6,730 nucleotides of DNA from an uncultured Oscillospiraceae bacterium (GCA_944385195.1 CALWWH010000017.1:1-6730), one strand, 5' to 3'. Positions 1 through 5,846 are shown, counted from the stretch's first letter. Made by a program: numbers and translations. Notes: generated by a model not told the origin, from the sequence alone.

Positions 1-144
1 GCCGCAGCCGCCACAGCCGGCGCAAGAGCCGCCGCAGGAGCTACAGCTGTGCCTGCCGCGCTTTCTGTTGCGAATTTCCACAAAGATAATCGCCAGCACG
101 AGCAAAAAGATGATTGCTGCAATCACAAATGTAGGCCAGTTCAT
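1..144 (-). CDS. FeoB-associated Cys-rich membrane protein (partial, 3' end beyond window)
   Basis: Reading leftward from ATG at 144, 48 codons stay open to the window edge, so the C-terminus is missing. The protein starts MNWPTFVIAAIIFLL, with one membrane helix at about residues 5-23. A basic patch follows (RNRKRGRH, 25-32), then a Gly/Cys-rich tail with C34, C37, C41, C44 and C47. This layout of short N-terminal helix, positive stop-transfer segment and Cys/Gly tail is that of the FeoB-associated Cys-rich family (PF12669), which is found next to feoB in Firmicutes. Its exact role is not known; a metal-handling or assembly role beside FeoB at the membrane is inference. An AAGGAGG ribosome binding site (150-156) sits 5 bases upstream and overlaps the TAA stop of feoB, so translation is probably coupled. 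It is too short for many gene callers. The start and family are well supported; only the end is unknown. Confidence 0.85.
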   Translation of the reverse strand, partial: MNWPTFVIAAIIFLLVLAIIFVEIRNRKRGRHSCSSCGGSCAGCGGCG

Positions 145-154
145 AGGCGCCTCC

Positions 155-793
155 TTATTTTTTGAGGTACGGATTCCTGCGGAAGAGCAGATATACCATC
201 CCCGCCAGCAGCGCGATGGCCACAGCGGTCCAGACGCTGACCACCCCGGTGGTCAATAGGCCCAGCTGGTATACGATCAGGGAGACGGCATAGGCAAACA
301 GGCACATGTAGCCGATGGCCGCGGCGATGGGCGCCTCCGCCACCTCCTGGATCCCCAGGTTTTTCAGGGCGGAGATCTCATAGGCCGGGCAGCCCAGAGC
401 CTGGCCCAGCTTCTGAACGTCCAGCGTATCGCCGCGCTTGCGCACGACATCGATCATGTTGATGGCAATCACCACCGGGATGCCCAGTTCCCGCAGCTGG
501 GTGGTCAGATAGAGATTGCGCTCGAGGTTGGCGCCATCGACGATGTTGAGGATGGCTTCCGGGCGTTCCTCGGTCAAAAATTCGCGCGCCACAATCTCCT
601 CCGGGGTGTAGGGGGAGAGAGAGTAGATTCCCGGCAGGTCCACCAGGGTCACGGAGGGGTCTTTCTTCAGCTGCCCCTCTTTTTTCTCGACGGTGACCCC
701 GGGCCAGTTGCCGACGTATTGGTTAGAGCCGGTCAGCGCGTTGAACAGGGTGGTCTTGCCGCTGTTCGGATTGCCGGCCAGTGCGATTTTCAT
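155..793 (-). CDS. feoB: Ferrous iron transporter FeoB, internally deleted (G domain fused to last two membrane segments)
   Basis: FeoB is the GTP-dependent Fe(II) importer of the inner membrane, usually about 650-800 residues. This frame gives 212. The G domain is complete: G1 GNPNSGKT (7-14), switch I region VGNWPGVTVEKKEG (27-40, G2 Thr34), G3 DLPG (52-55), G4 NMID (112-115) and G5 SALK (141-144). At about residues 148-158 the sequence passes straight into what reads as the normal FeoB C-terminus (GYMCLFAYAVSLIVYQLG at 161-178, then a helix ending LLFRRNP). Two membrane segments remain, at about 159-178 and 186-205. The GDI helical domain and both Gate regions are absent, roughly 500 residues in all. 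The frame is not broken. I prefer ATG 793 because GGGAGG (802-807) lies 8 bases upstream and FeoB proteins begin MKIALAGNPNSGKT. An upstream ATG at 811 overlaps the feoA stop but has no well-placed ribosome binding site. Iron transport by this product is unlikely. Alternatives are a pseudogene or a misassembly. Confidence 0.85.
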   Translation of the reverse strand: MKIALAGNPNSGKTTLFNALTGSNQYVGNWPGVTVEKKEGQLKKDPSVTLVDLPGIYSLSPYTPEEIVAREFLTEERPEAILNIVDGANLERNLYLTTQLRELGIPVVIAINMIDVVRKRGDTLDVQKLGQALGCPAYEISALKNLGIQEVAEAPIAAAIGYMCLFAYAVSLIVYQLGLLTTGVVSVWTAVAIALLAGMVYLLFRRNPYLKK

Positions 794-801
794 CCTTCTG
801 T

Positions 802-807
802 CCTCCC
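802..807 (-). promoter_or_regulatory. Ribosome binding site deciding the feoB start
   Basis: GGGAGG on the minus strand, 8 bases before ATG 793 and just after the feoA stop at 808. It sits downstream of the alternative ATG 811, so it cannot serve that codon. Confidence 0.7.
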
Positions 808-1029
808 TCATTCGACTTCTATGATCTCCGCATCCGCCTTGCGCAGGGTCAGCTCATAGCCCCGGACGTTCAACTCCGGCGGGTCGCCCAGGGGGGCAGC
901 CTTGCGCACATAGATCTCCGTGCCGCGGGTGATGCCCATGTCCATGATGCGGCGCTTGATGGCGCCCTCGCCGTGGAGCTTCATGACGCGAACCGTTCTA
1001 CCGGGTTTGATCTGGCGCAGTGTTTTCAT
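808..1029 (-). CDS. feoA: Ferrous iron transport accessory protein FeoA
   Basis: A 73-residue SH3-like protein, the normal size for FeoA, which works in the cytoplasm with FeoB in Fe(II) uptake. The family features are present: an N-terminal LRQIKPGRTVRVMKL segment (4-18), the GxGAIKRRIMDMGITRGTEIYV core (19-41; the RRxxDMGxxxG pattern is the hallmark), a PLGDP turn (46-50), and a C-terminal strand with GYELTLRKADAEIIEV (57-72). The frame is open upstream to 1095, but the start at ATG 1029 is chosen because GGAGGG (1037-1042) lies 7 bases before it and the product then begins MKTLRQIKPG as expected. Longer versions would put the promoter inside the gene. It is first in the feoA-feoB-Cys-rich operon, with feoB starting 14 bases after its stop. 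Confidence 0.93.
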   Translation of the reverse strand: MKTLRQIKPGRTVRVMKLHGEGAIKRRIMDMGITRGTEIYVRKAAPLGDPPELNVRGYELTLRKADAEIIEVE

Positions 1030-1044
1030 TTTAGATCCCTCCAT

Positions 1045-1056
1045 GTTATGTATAAC
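1045..1056. promoter_or_regulatory. Second inverted repeat in the feoA leader
   Basis: GTTAT-GT-ATAAC is an inverted repeat with perfect 5-base arms, just before the feoA ribosome binding site and downstream of the predicted transcription start. On the minus strand it sits in TTAGTTATACATAAC. Lined up by eye it matches 11 of 19 positions of the DtxR/IdeR box TTAGGTTAGCCTAACCTAA. It could be a second operator site; this is weak evidence. Confidence 0.3.
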
Positions 1057-1072
1057 TAACTTTTGGCGTAGT

Positions 1073-1082
1073 CTAATATTAG
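1073..1082. promoter_or_regulatory. Palindrome over the feo -10 region, candidate metal-repressor operator
   Basis: CTAATATTAG is a perfect 10-base palindrome covering the -10 element of the feo promoter. Minus-strand TTAG half-sites also occur nearby (in TTAGGGAG at about 1087-1094). A repressor bound here would block RNA polymerase, as expected for iron-controlled uptake genes. The regulator (Fur or DtxR/IdeR type) is inference; the match to either consensus is only partial. Confidence 0.4.
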
Positions 1083-1103
1083 TACTCCCTAACATTTTGT
1101 CAA
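1075..1103 (-). promoter_or_regulatory. Sigma-A-type promoter of the feo operon
   Basis: The minus strand has a perfect -35 TTGACA (1098-1103). A weaker -10 follows, either AATATT at 17 bases (1075-1080) or TAATAT at 16 bases (1076-1081), each matching TATAAT at 4 of 6 positions. The region is markedly AT-rich compared with its surroundings and lies about 45 bases before the feoA start. Confidence 0.65.
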
Positions 1104-1127
1104 GGGAAAAACGGACGGATTTTGGAG

Positions 1128-1155
1128 AAAAAAGGACGTCCCTTCGGACGTCCTT
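1128..1155 (-). terminator. Rho-independent terminator (second of a tandem pair)
   Basis: On the minus strand, a 10-base perfect stem (arms 1146-1155 and 1132-1141, AAGGACGTCC against GGACGTCCTT) closes a GAAG loop (1142-1145) and runs directly into six Ts (1133-1128; the first two also belong to the stem). It lies 25 bases upstream of the feo -35 box and isolates the feo operon from the upstream block. Confidence 0.85.
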
Positions 1156-1177
1156 CCACGGTGCTCTATGGGTCAGC

Positions 1178-1219
1178 TAAAATAAGCCCGCGGGCGTTTG
1201 CACACAAACGCTCGCGGGC
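1178..1219 (-). terminator. Rho-independent terminator directly after nif3
   Basis: A 15-base stem (1205-1219 and 1186-1200, one mismatch) with a 4-base loop (1201-1204) is followed on the minus strand by TTATTTTA (1185-1178). The stem begins 4 bases after the nif3-like stop codon. It ends the DUF1858-trmK-nif3 transcript. Confidence 0.88.
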
Positions 1220-1223
1220 AGGC

Positions 1224-1982
1224 TCATTCAAACTGGACGATATCCCGATGCCTTTGCGAGACGGCGACCTCCAGCGTAGGGAACGCAGCCCTTAATGCCT
1301 CGGCCAGCATCTGCACCACGGGGTTTTCCGTGGGGAAGTGCCCCGCGTCGATGAGGTTGATCCCCAGATCGACAGCGTCCCAGAAGCCGTTATATTTGAC
1401 ATCGGCGGTGACGAAGGTGTCGCAGCCGGCGTCGAAAACCTCTTGCAGAAAGTCCATACCCGCGCCGCCGCAGACTGCAACGGTCTGCACCGGGCGACCC
1501 GCGTCGGCGAATCGGACCCCGCCTGCCTTCAGCTGGTGCTTTACCACGGCGGCAAAGTGGGCCGCCGGCTGCTTCGGCACGCTGCCCATGCGCCACAGGC
1601 CGCCGGCAGAGCGGATGTCCTCCAGGCCCAGGGTCCGGGCTAAACGATCGTTGGTCCCGCCGGGGGCGGCATCCAGGCAGGTGTGGGCGTTCATGGCGGC
1701 GATGCCGTGCTCAATGAGCCACAGCAGCGTGCGCCCCAGGGCGGTTTCGTCGTTGACTGCCGCCGCCGGGTGGAAGATCAGCGGGTGATGGCTCACCACC
1801 AGCTGCGCGCCGGAGTCGACGGCCTCCCGGGCGACGGACTCAAACGGATCGAGGGCGACCAGGATCTTTGTGACCGGAGCGTCCATGCGCCCGCAGAGAA
1901 GACCGTTATTGTCCCAGCTCTCGGCCAACTCCGGCGGGGCGATGGTCTGCAAAAAGGTTAGAATGTCGCGGTTGGTGGTCAC
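1224..1982 (-). CDS. Nif3-like dinuclear metal center hexameric protein (DUF34/YqfO family, short form)
   Basis: A cytosolic metal-binding protein of the NIF3/DUF34 family. The biochemical role is unsettled; GTP cyclohydrolase I type 2 is an old label. At 252 residues it is the short form, without the PII-like insertion seen in B. subtilis YqfO. The N-terminus has the family signature AESWDNNGLLCG (20-31). Candidate metal ligands are H65-H66 in VVSHHPLIFHP, H100 and D104 in NAHTCLDAAPGGTND, and H215 and E219 in LIDAGHFPTEN. The usual KYHDA motif reads KYNGF here (196-200). The start is GTG 1982, which overlaps the trmK stop as GTGA and has AAGGAG 8 bases upstream. A GTG at 1991 would overlap the ribosome binding site. 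The pairing with trmK is the common Firmicutes arrangement and suggests translational coupling. Confidence 0.92.
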   Translation of the reverse strand: MTTNRDILTFLQTIAPPELAESWDNNGLLCGRMDAPVTKILVALDPFESVAREAVDSGAQLVVSHHPLIFHPAAAVNDETALGRTLLWLIEHGIAAMNAHTCLDAAPGGTNDRLARTLGLEDIRSAGGLWRMGSVPKQPAAHFAAVVKHQLKAGGVRFADAGRPVQTVAVCGGAGMDFLQEVFDAGCDTFVTADVKYNGFWDAVDLGINLIDAGHFPTENPVVQMLAEALRAAFPTLEVAVSQRHRDIVQFE

Positions 1983-2683
1983 TGTTCCCACTCCTTCCAG
2001 TTGTTGATCTCGGCCAGGGCTTCCTGATAATATTGCAGGCGGAGAGGGTCCTCCGGCTTAGTGGAGCGGCGCAGTCCCTCGACAGCGGCCTCCATCGCCC
2101 TGCGCAGCCGCTCCACATAGCGGCCCAACAGCGGGCTGTGAGAGGCCCGCAGCGCCGGGGAGAGGAACTGCTCGCCGGGACGCAAGGGTCTGCCGCCGCC
2201 GGGGACGGCGACAAGCGCCGTATACAGCCGCCCGGCGTCCTCGCAGAGCTGCTCGTCTTCGATGGTCCAGCTCTGCTGCCCCAGCCAGCGGCGCAGGTCG
2301 TTGCCTGAAGTCTGGGGCTGTAGGATGAAGCGGTGCCGGCCGTCCGCTGCCCAGGGGCAGCGGGCCAGGATCCCCGCAATGCAGTCGCCGCCCATGCCGG
2401 CGATGATGACGGTGTCGCACTCCTCGGCGCGCACGCCGGCCAGCCCGTCGGCCAGGCGGGTGCCGATGCCCCCGCTGAGCCCGAACCGGGCAATGTTCGC
2501 CCTGGCCTTTTCCAGCGGAGCCGCGGCGATGTCCATGGCCAGGACGGACTTTGCCCCGTTCATGGCCAGGTAGATGGCTAAGTAACCGTGGTCGCAGCCC
2601 ACATCACAAACCAATGCGCCGGGTCTGACGAACCCGGCGCATAGCAACAGACGTTGTGAAATGGGCACACAGGCCCCAGCCAC
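1979..2683 (-). CDS. trmK: tRNA (adenine(22)-N(1))-methyltransferase TrmK
   Basis: TrmK (COG2384, B. subtilis YqfN) methylates N1 of adenine 22 in tRNA using SAM. The 234-residue protein has the family layout. A Rossmann SAM site CDVGCDHGYLAIYLA is at 26-40, the acidic ribose-binding position is D51 in LAMDIAAAPLEKAR, and the hallmark DTVIIAGMGGD is at 90-100. ILQPQTSGNDLRRWL follows at 120-134. The C-terminal part from about 185 is a charged helical region likely to form a coiled coil, as in known TrmK structures. The start is GTG 2683, four bases beyond the DUF1858 stop, with GAGG (2692-2695) 8 bases upstream. An in-frame GTG at 2668 is an alternative; the N-terminal MAGACVP would then be lost without touching the fold. 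It overlaps the nif3-like gene by 4 bases. Confidence 0.93.
   Translation of the reverse strand: MAGACVPISQRLLLCAGFVRPGALVCDVGCDHGYLAIYLAMNGAKSVLAMDIAAAPLEKARANIARFGLSGGIGTRLADGLAGVRAEECDTVIIAGMGGDCIAGILARCPWAADGRHRFILQPQTSGNDLRRWLGQQSWTIEDEQLCEDAGRLYTALVAVPGGGRPLRPGEQFLSPALRASHSPLLGRYVERLRRAMEAAVEGLRRSTKPEDPLRLQYYQEALAEINNWKEWEQ
1991..1996 (-). promoter_or_regulatory. Ribosome binding site deciding the nif3-like start
   Basis: AAGGAG (minus strand) lies inside the last codons of trmK, 8 bases before GTG 1982. Its position overlaps the longer GTG start at 1991, which argues against that start. Confidence 0.65.
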
Positions 2684-2686
2684 AGC

Positions 2687-2890
2687 TTACGCCTCGATGG
2701 CGGCGTTGACCTCGGCCAGCAGGGCGTTCAGATCGACGCCGTGCACGGCACAGGCCTCAGCGACGGTCTCACCGCGGGAGGACGGGCAGCCCAGGCAGTG
2801 CATGCCAATGGACAGGAAGATGGGCGCAGTCTGGGGCGCAATATCGAGGATATCACCGATGATGGTGTCTTTGGTAATCTTGGTCTGCAT
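2687..2890 (-). CDS. DUF1858 domain protein (hybrid-cluster-associated redox disulfide type)
   Basis: A 67-residue protein with the DUF1858 pattern: ITKDTIIGDILDIAPQTAPIF (5-25), then GMHCLGCPSSRGETV (29-43) with C32 and C35 as a CxxC pair, and a third Cys at 47. The family (compare TIGR03980, hybrid cluster protein-associated redox disulfide domain) is small, cytosolic and presumed to act in thiol redox or metal chemistry, but no reaction is established. The frame is open upstream to 2965, but ATG 2890 is chosen because AAGGAGG lies 8 bases upstream and a promoter falls inside the longer version. It is the first gene of the block with trmK and the nif3-like gene, with only a 3-base gap to trmK. 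Confidence 0.9.
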   Translation of the reverse strand: MQTKITKDTIIGDILDIAPQTAPIFLSIGMHCLGCPSSRGETVAEACAVHGVDLNALLAEVNAAIEA

Positions 2891-2920
2891 TGCAGATACC
2901 TCCTTGTGGTTTATGGCTCT

Positions 2921-2949
2921 ATTATACGCAAGCAAAGCGGAAAATACAA
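2921..2949 (-). promoter_or_regulatory. Sigma-A-type promoter of the DUF1858-trmK-nif3 operon
   Basis: On the minus strand a perfect -10 TATAAT (2921-2926) is preceded, 17 bases upstream, by TTGTAT (2944-2949), which keeps the important TTG of the -35 box. The start codon is about 30 bases downstream of the -10. Confidence 0.75.
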
Positions 2950-2988
2950 CAGGTAAATCGAACATTTTCGCGCCTCATATCGTCCCTC

Positions 2989-3987
2989 TCATTGATCAGG
3001 ACTCACATCCCAGCGCTCCCAGAACGCCAGGACTGCCGCCTCATAGGTCTCCCTGGCGACGAGATAGCTCATGCCGTGCCCCGCCCCGGGAACCAGGAGC
3101 AGCTGCTTCGGAGCAGCGCAGGCCTCGTAATTTGCCAGGGTCATTTCCACCGGAACAAAACTATCCGCCTGGCCATGGATGAGGAGCACAGGGATCTTGC
3201 TCTGGCGCAGAACCTCCTCAGTGCTGCAATCCCCGGGACTGGTGTGCAGCTTTTTGCGGAAGAGTCCTTCCATGGTCGCCCGGCGCAGGCCGGTATAGCG
3301 TACATGGAGATTCTGCTCTGCAACGTGCTTCCAGATGGCGTGGGCAGAGGTAAAGCCGCAGTCGGCCATGATGCCCCGTACCGATGCCGGCAGCGGCTGG
3401 CCCGCGGCCAGGAGCACCGTTGTGGCACCCATGGACAGCCCCGCCAGATAGACCGGCAGTGTGCTGCCGGTCATGGCATCGGCCCAGGCCGCCCAGAGGG
3501 CACAGTCTTTGCGCTCCAACAGGCCAAAGCCCATATACTCGCCCTGGCTGTCGCCCTGGGCCCGCTGCTCGGCATAGAGGACGCTGCACCCGCTGCGCCG
3601 CCAGAAGTCTGAAATGGCGCCGAAGTCGCTGGCCCAGCTGGAGCGCCAGCCATGCATTGCCACCACGACCCGCTTGGCCCCCGGAAGGGGGAACCAGTGT
3701 CCCACCAGCGTCAGCCCGTCCTCGCTCCGGATCTCCACCCGCTCATGGGGCATCTGCTCCAGCTGTGCCGCGGCCGTCTTGGCCAGCTCCTGCATGGCCA
3801 CCAGGGTCTGAGACCCGCTGACCCGCCGCTTGGACCGGACGCTGGGCAGGGAAGGCAATTCCCGATCGAGCGCAATGTGCCCAAGGCCGCGAGTCAGCGC
3901 CTGGGAGACACCGCTGGCCAGGGCTGCGAATCCAGCGGCAATCCCGGAACCAATGAGGACTTTCTTCGTTATTTTTTTCATAGTCAT
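2989..3987 (-). CDS. Membrane-anchored or secreted alpha/beta hydrolase
   Basis: A 332-residue alpha/beta-hydrolase fold protein, similar in plan to the B. subtilis YqkD type. The N-terminus has a Lys-rich start followed by a hydrophobic stretch (about 10-31, VLIGSGIAAGFAALASGVSQAL). This suggests a signal anchor, with the enzyme facing outward; no lipobox is seen. The catalytic elements are the oxyanion strand VVVAMHGW (107-114), nucleophile S185 in GLSMG, acid D275 in HGQADSFVP and H304 in GAGHGMSY. The substrate cannot be told; esterase, thioesterase or peptidase are all possible. The start could be ATG 3987 or ATG 3981. The second has AGGGG 7 bases upstream and would remove only two residues. 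It lies 99 bases after the histidine kinase stop with no clear terminator between, so it may share that transcript. I see no terminator after it. Confidence 0.85.
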   Translation of the reverse strand: MTMKKITKKVLIGSGIAAGFAALASGVSQALTRGLGHIALDRELPSLPSVRSKRRVSGSQTLVAMQELAKTAAAQLEQMPHERVEIRSEDGLTLVGHWFPLPGAKRVVVAMHGWRSSWASDFGAISDFWRRSGCSVLYAEQRAQGDSQGEYMGFGLLERKDCALWAAWADAMTGSTLPVYLAGLSMGATTVLLAAGQPLPASVRGIMADCGFTSAHAIWKHVAEQNLHVRYTGLRRATMEGLFRKKLHTSPGDCSTEEVLRQSKIPVLLIHGQADSFVPVEMTLANYEACAAPKQLLLVPGAGHGMSYLVARETYEAAVLAFWERWDVSPDQ

Positions 3988-4086
3988 GCCCCTAATCCTG
4001 TTTAAGAATAGGTTTTCCGAACCCTACGCCCATCATACATCCATCACCGCAGCAGAGGTTCAAAGAACCTTCCATGATTTCCTGGC

Positions 4087-5142
4087 CTACCCCCGCAGCC
4101 TGACCGTAAAGCGGCATCCGCCGCCGGGAATGTTTTCGGCCGCGACGCTGCCGCCCTCCAGCGCCAGGATGCGCTTGACCAGGGTCAGCCCCAAGCCGTT
4201 GCCCTCAGCCCTGTGAGAGCCATCCGCCTGATAGAACTTGTCATAGATGTGCTTCTGCGCTTCTGGCGGGATGCCGGGGCCGCTGTCCTCCACAGCGGCG
4301 ACGAGCCGCGCTCCCTCCCGCCGCAGCGTCACCCGCACCAGGCCGCAGGCCGGGGAAAATTTGACGGCGTTGCTCAGCAGATTGTCCCACACATGGCGCA
4401 TCATCGCCTCATTGCCGACATACTCTGTCCGCTCCAGATCTACATCAAACTCAACCTCTTTGGGCTCCCAGGAGGGCTCAAGCGCAACGATGCTCTGTCG
4501 AATCTGCTCATCCAGGCGGTATTCCTGCCGGTTGGAGGGGATCTGCTGGTTTTCCATCTTTGAAAGCAGGAGAATGCTGCCTACCAGGGAGGACAGCCGC
4601 CGGGTGTTATCGACGATTTTCTCGGCATAGATCTGTTCCTCAGCGCTCATATGCTCGCTGCCCAGCAAAAGGGTCGCATAGCCCTCGATGGCGCTCAGGG
4701 GGGTTTTAAACTCGTGAGAGACGTTGGAGATGAAGTCGCTCTGCAAGGTTTCGGTGCTGCCCAGCTCATTGACCATGAGGTTAAAGCCTGTGTAGAGTTC
4801 CAGCGTCTCCTTGGAGGAGACCTTATCCTCCAGCCGAACCGAGAAATCTCCGTCAGCCACCTGTTCCATGGCTCCCGTCAGCTTCTTCATGGGGGTATAG
4901 ATCCAGCGGGAGAGGAAATACGTCACCACAAAGCCCATGATCAGGCAGGTCAGCAGCAAGACCAGCGCCAGGAAAGGGAAGGACTCCACTGCCACAAGCT
5001 TGTTGAAAAGCCAATACAGCCCCAGCGCCACCAGTACCGACACGATCAGCTCCGCTGTGACCAGCAGCGTCACGCGCAGCTGCAAGCTCATGCTGTCCTT
5101 CTTCCGGTTCCGCACCGCCTCGAAGATCTCTCTGCTTTTCAC
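4087..5142 (-). CDS. Sensor histidine kinase with minimal extracellular loop
   Basis: The 351-residue membrane kinase of the two-component pair. It has a cytoplasmic lead (1-22), TM1 at about 24-46, a loop of only about 10 residues, and TM2 at about 56-79. A HAMP linker (79-131; the conserved Pro in IYTPMKKLTGAM) is followed by HisKA with phospho-acceptor H143 in NVSHEFKTPLSAI. The HATPase_c domain has the N box WDNLLSNAVKF (252-262), G1 DSGPG (286-290), F box DKFYQAD (301-307) and G2 GNGLGL (314-319). All catalytic motifs look intact. The very short loop suggests that it senses within the membrane or through a partner rather than by a periplasmic-type domain. The start is GTG 5142, overlapping the regulator stop as GTGA, with AGGTGG (5150-5155) 7 bases upstream. 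The stimulus is unknown. Confidence 0.93.
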   Translation of the reverse strand: MKSREIFEAVRNRKKDSMSLQLRVTLLVTAELIVSVLVALGLYWLFNKLVAVESFPFLALVLLLTCLIMGFVVTYFLSRWIYTPMKKLTGAMEQVADGDFSVRLEDKVSSKETLELYTGFNLMVNELGSTETLQSDFISNVSHEFKTPLSAIEGYATLLLGSEHMSAEEQIYAEKIVDNTRRLSSLVGSILLLSKMENQQIPSNRQEYRLDEQIRQSIVALEPSWEPKEVEFDVDLERTEYVGNEAMMRHVWDNLLSNAVKFSPACGLVRVTLRREGARLVAAVEDSGPGIPPEAQKHIYDKFYQADGSHRAEGNGLGLTLVKRILALEGGSVAAENIPGGGCRFTVRLRG

Positions 5143-5810
5143 AGCCGCACCACCTTATAGCCCACGCCCCGGATGGTAACGATTTTAAAGTCCGGGCTGT
5201 GGCGGAAACGCTCCCGCAGGCGTCCGATATGTACATCCACCGTGTGGGTGTCGCTGTCGCTGTCATACCCCCAGATCTCATCCATCAGCTGCTGCCGGGT
5301 AAAGATCCGCCCGGGGTAGGATGCCATCTTATAGAGCACCATAAACTCCTTCTGCGGCAGGACCATCTGCCCCTCCTCGGTGGTGACGGTCAGAGAGTCG
5401 CACTCCATTACCGTCCCGCCGATGACCTGCCGCCGCTCATTGATCATCTGCGCCCGGCGCAGCAGGGCGCCCACCCGCAGGACCATCTCGTTGACGTTAA
5501 TGGGCTTTACCATGTAATCGTCGATGCCGGATTGGAACCCCTGGCGCATATCGTCAAAGGCGTCCTTGGCCGTAATCATTAAAATGGGGATGGCGCTGCC
5601 CGCCTCCCGCAGCTGACGGGCCAGGCCATAGCCGTCCAGCGCCGGCATCATAATGTCGGAGATGATGAGGTCATAATATTCCGCATCCAGGACATCCAGG
5701 GCCTCTTGTCCGTTGCCGACACCCTTGACGGCGTATCCGTTTTTCGTAAGCACATGCGAAAACAGCTGCCGCAGCTCACGGTCATCCTCGGCGATCAAAA
5801 TCTTCAGCAT
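5139..5810 (-). CDS. OmpR/PhoB-family response regulator
   Basis: A 223-residue DNA-binding response regulator. The receiver domain (2-117) has the acidic pocket D9-D10, phospho-acceptor D52 in LIISDIMMP, T80 and K102 in VKPIN. The winged-helix effector domain (about 128-223) has LPQKEFMVLYKMASYPGRIF, then the recognition-helix region DSDTHTVDVHIGRLRERF (185-202) and the final RGVGYKVV (214-221). The length is normal for the family. ATG 5810 is supported by GAGGAGG 7 bases upstream. It shares four bases with the kinase gene, so the two are co-translated. The divergent intergenic region contains 11-base-spaced direct repeats that suit an OmpR-type dimer, so autoregulation and control of the divergent membrane gene are likely. 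It resembles PhoP/WalR/VanR-type regulators in general but cannot be assigned to a named system. Confidence 0.95.
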   Translation of the reverse strand: MLKILIAEDDRELRQLFSHVLTKNGYAVKGVGNGQEALDVLDAEYYDLIISDIMMPALDGYGLARQLREAGSAIPILMITAKDAFDDMRQGFQSGIDDYMVKPINVNEMVLRVGALLRRAQMINERRQVIGGTVMECDSLTVTTEEGQMVLPQKEFMVLYKMASYPGRIFTRQQLMDEIWGYDSDSDTHTVDVHIGRLRERFRHSPDFKIVTIRGVGYKVVRL

Positions 5811-5837
5811 ATGCGTCCCTCCTCATTTTTCCTCTCT

Positions 5838-5846
5838 ATTGTAGCA
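5838..5846 (-). promoter_or_regulatory. Extended -10 promoter of the regulator-kinase operon
   Basis: The minus strand reads TGCTACAAT: a TACAAT -10 (5838-5843) with the TGn extension (5844-5846). No good -35 is found at 16-18 bases (AAGCAA at 17), which fits an activator-dependent promoter, with the TTGA repeats lying just upstream. Confidence 0.6.

Noticed and set aside
1198..1788. Plus-strand open frame (196 codons) opposite the nif3-like gene
   Set aside because: It starts inside a terminator stem, has no family resemblance and overlaps a well-supported gene.
1906..2493. Minus-strand alternative frame across trmK and the nif3-like start
   Set aside because: It is an Ala/Pro/Arg-rich shadow frame; the trmK frame contains all the expected motifs.
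2890..3612. Long plus-strand open frame (240 codons) opposite the hydrolase
   Set aside because: It is antisense to a gene with clear catalytic motifs. It has no ribosome binding site and no recognisable domain, and its composition is that of a GC-rich shadow frame.
4056..4070. AGGTTC-AAA-GAACCT hairpin after the kinase stop
   Set aside because: It has only a 6-base stem and no T-tract on either strand, so it is not convincing as a terminator. It could equally be chance.
3988..4086. Possible promoter before the hydrolase
   Set aside because: TATTCT and TATGAT-like elements exist, but no -35 lies at an acceptable distance (the TTGAAC-TATGAT gap is 20 bases).
4651..5160. Plus-strand open frame opposite the kinase
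   Set aside because: It is a Gln/His-rich shadow of the kinase with no initiation signal or domain.
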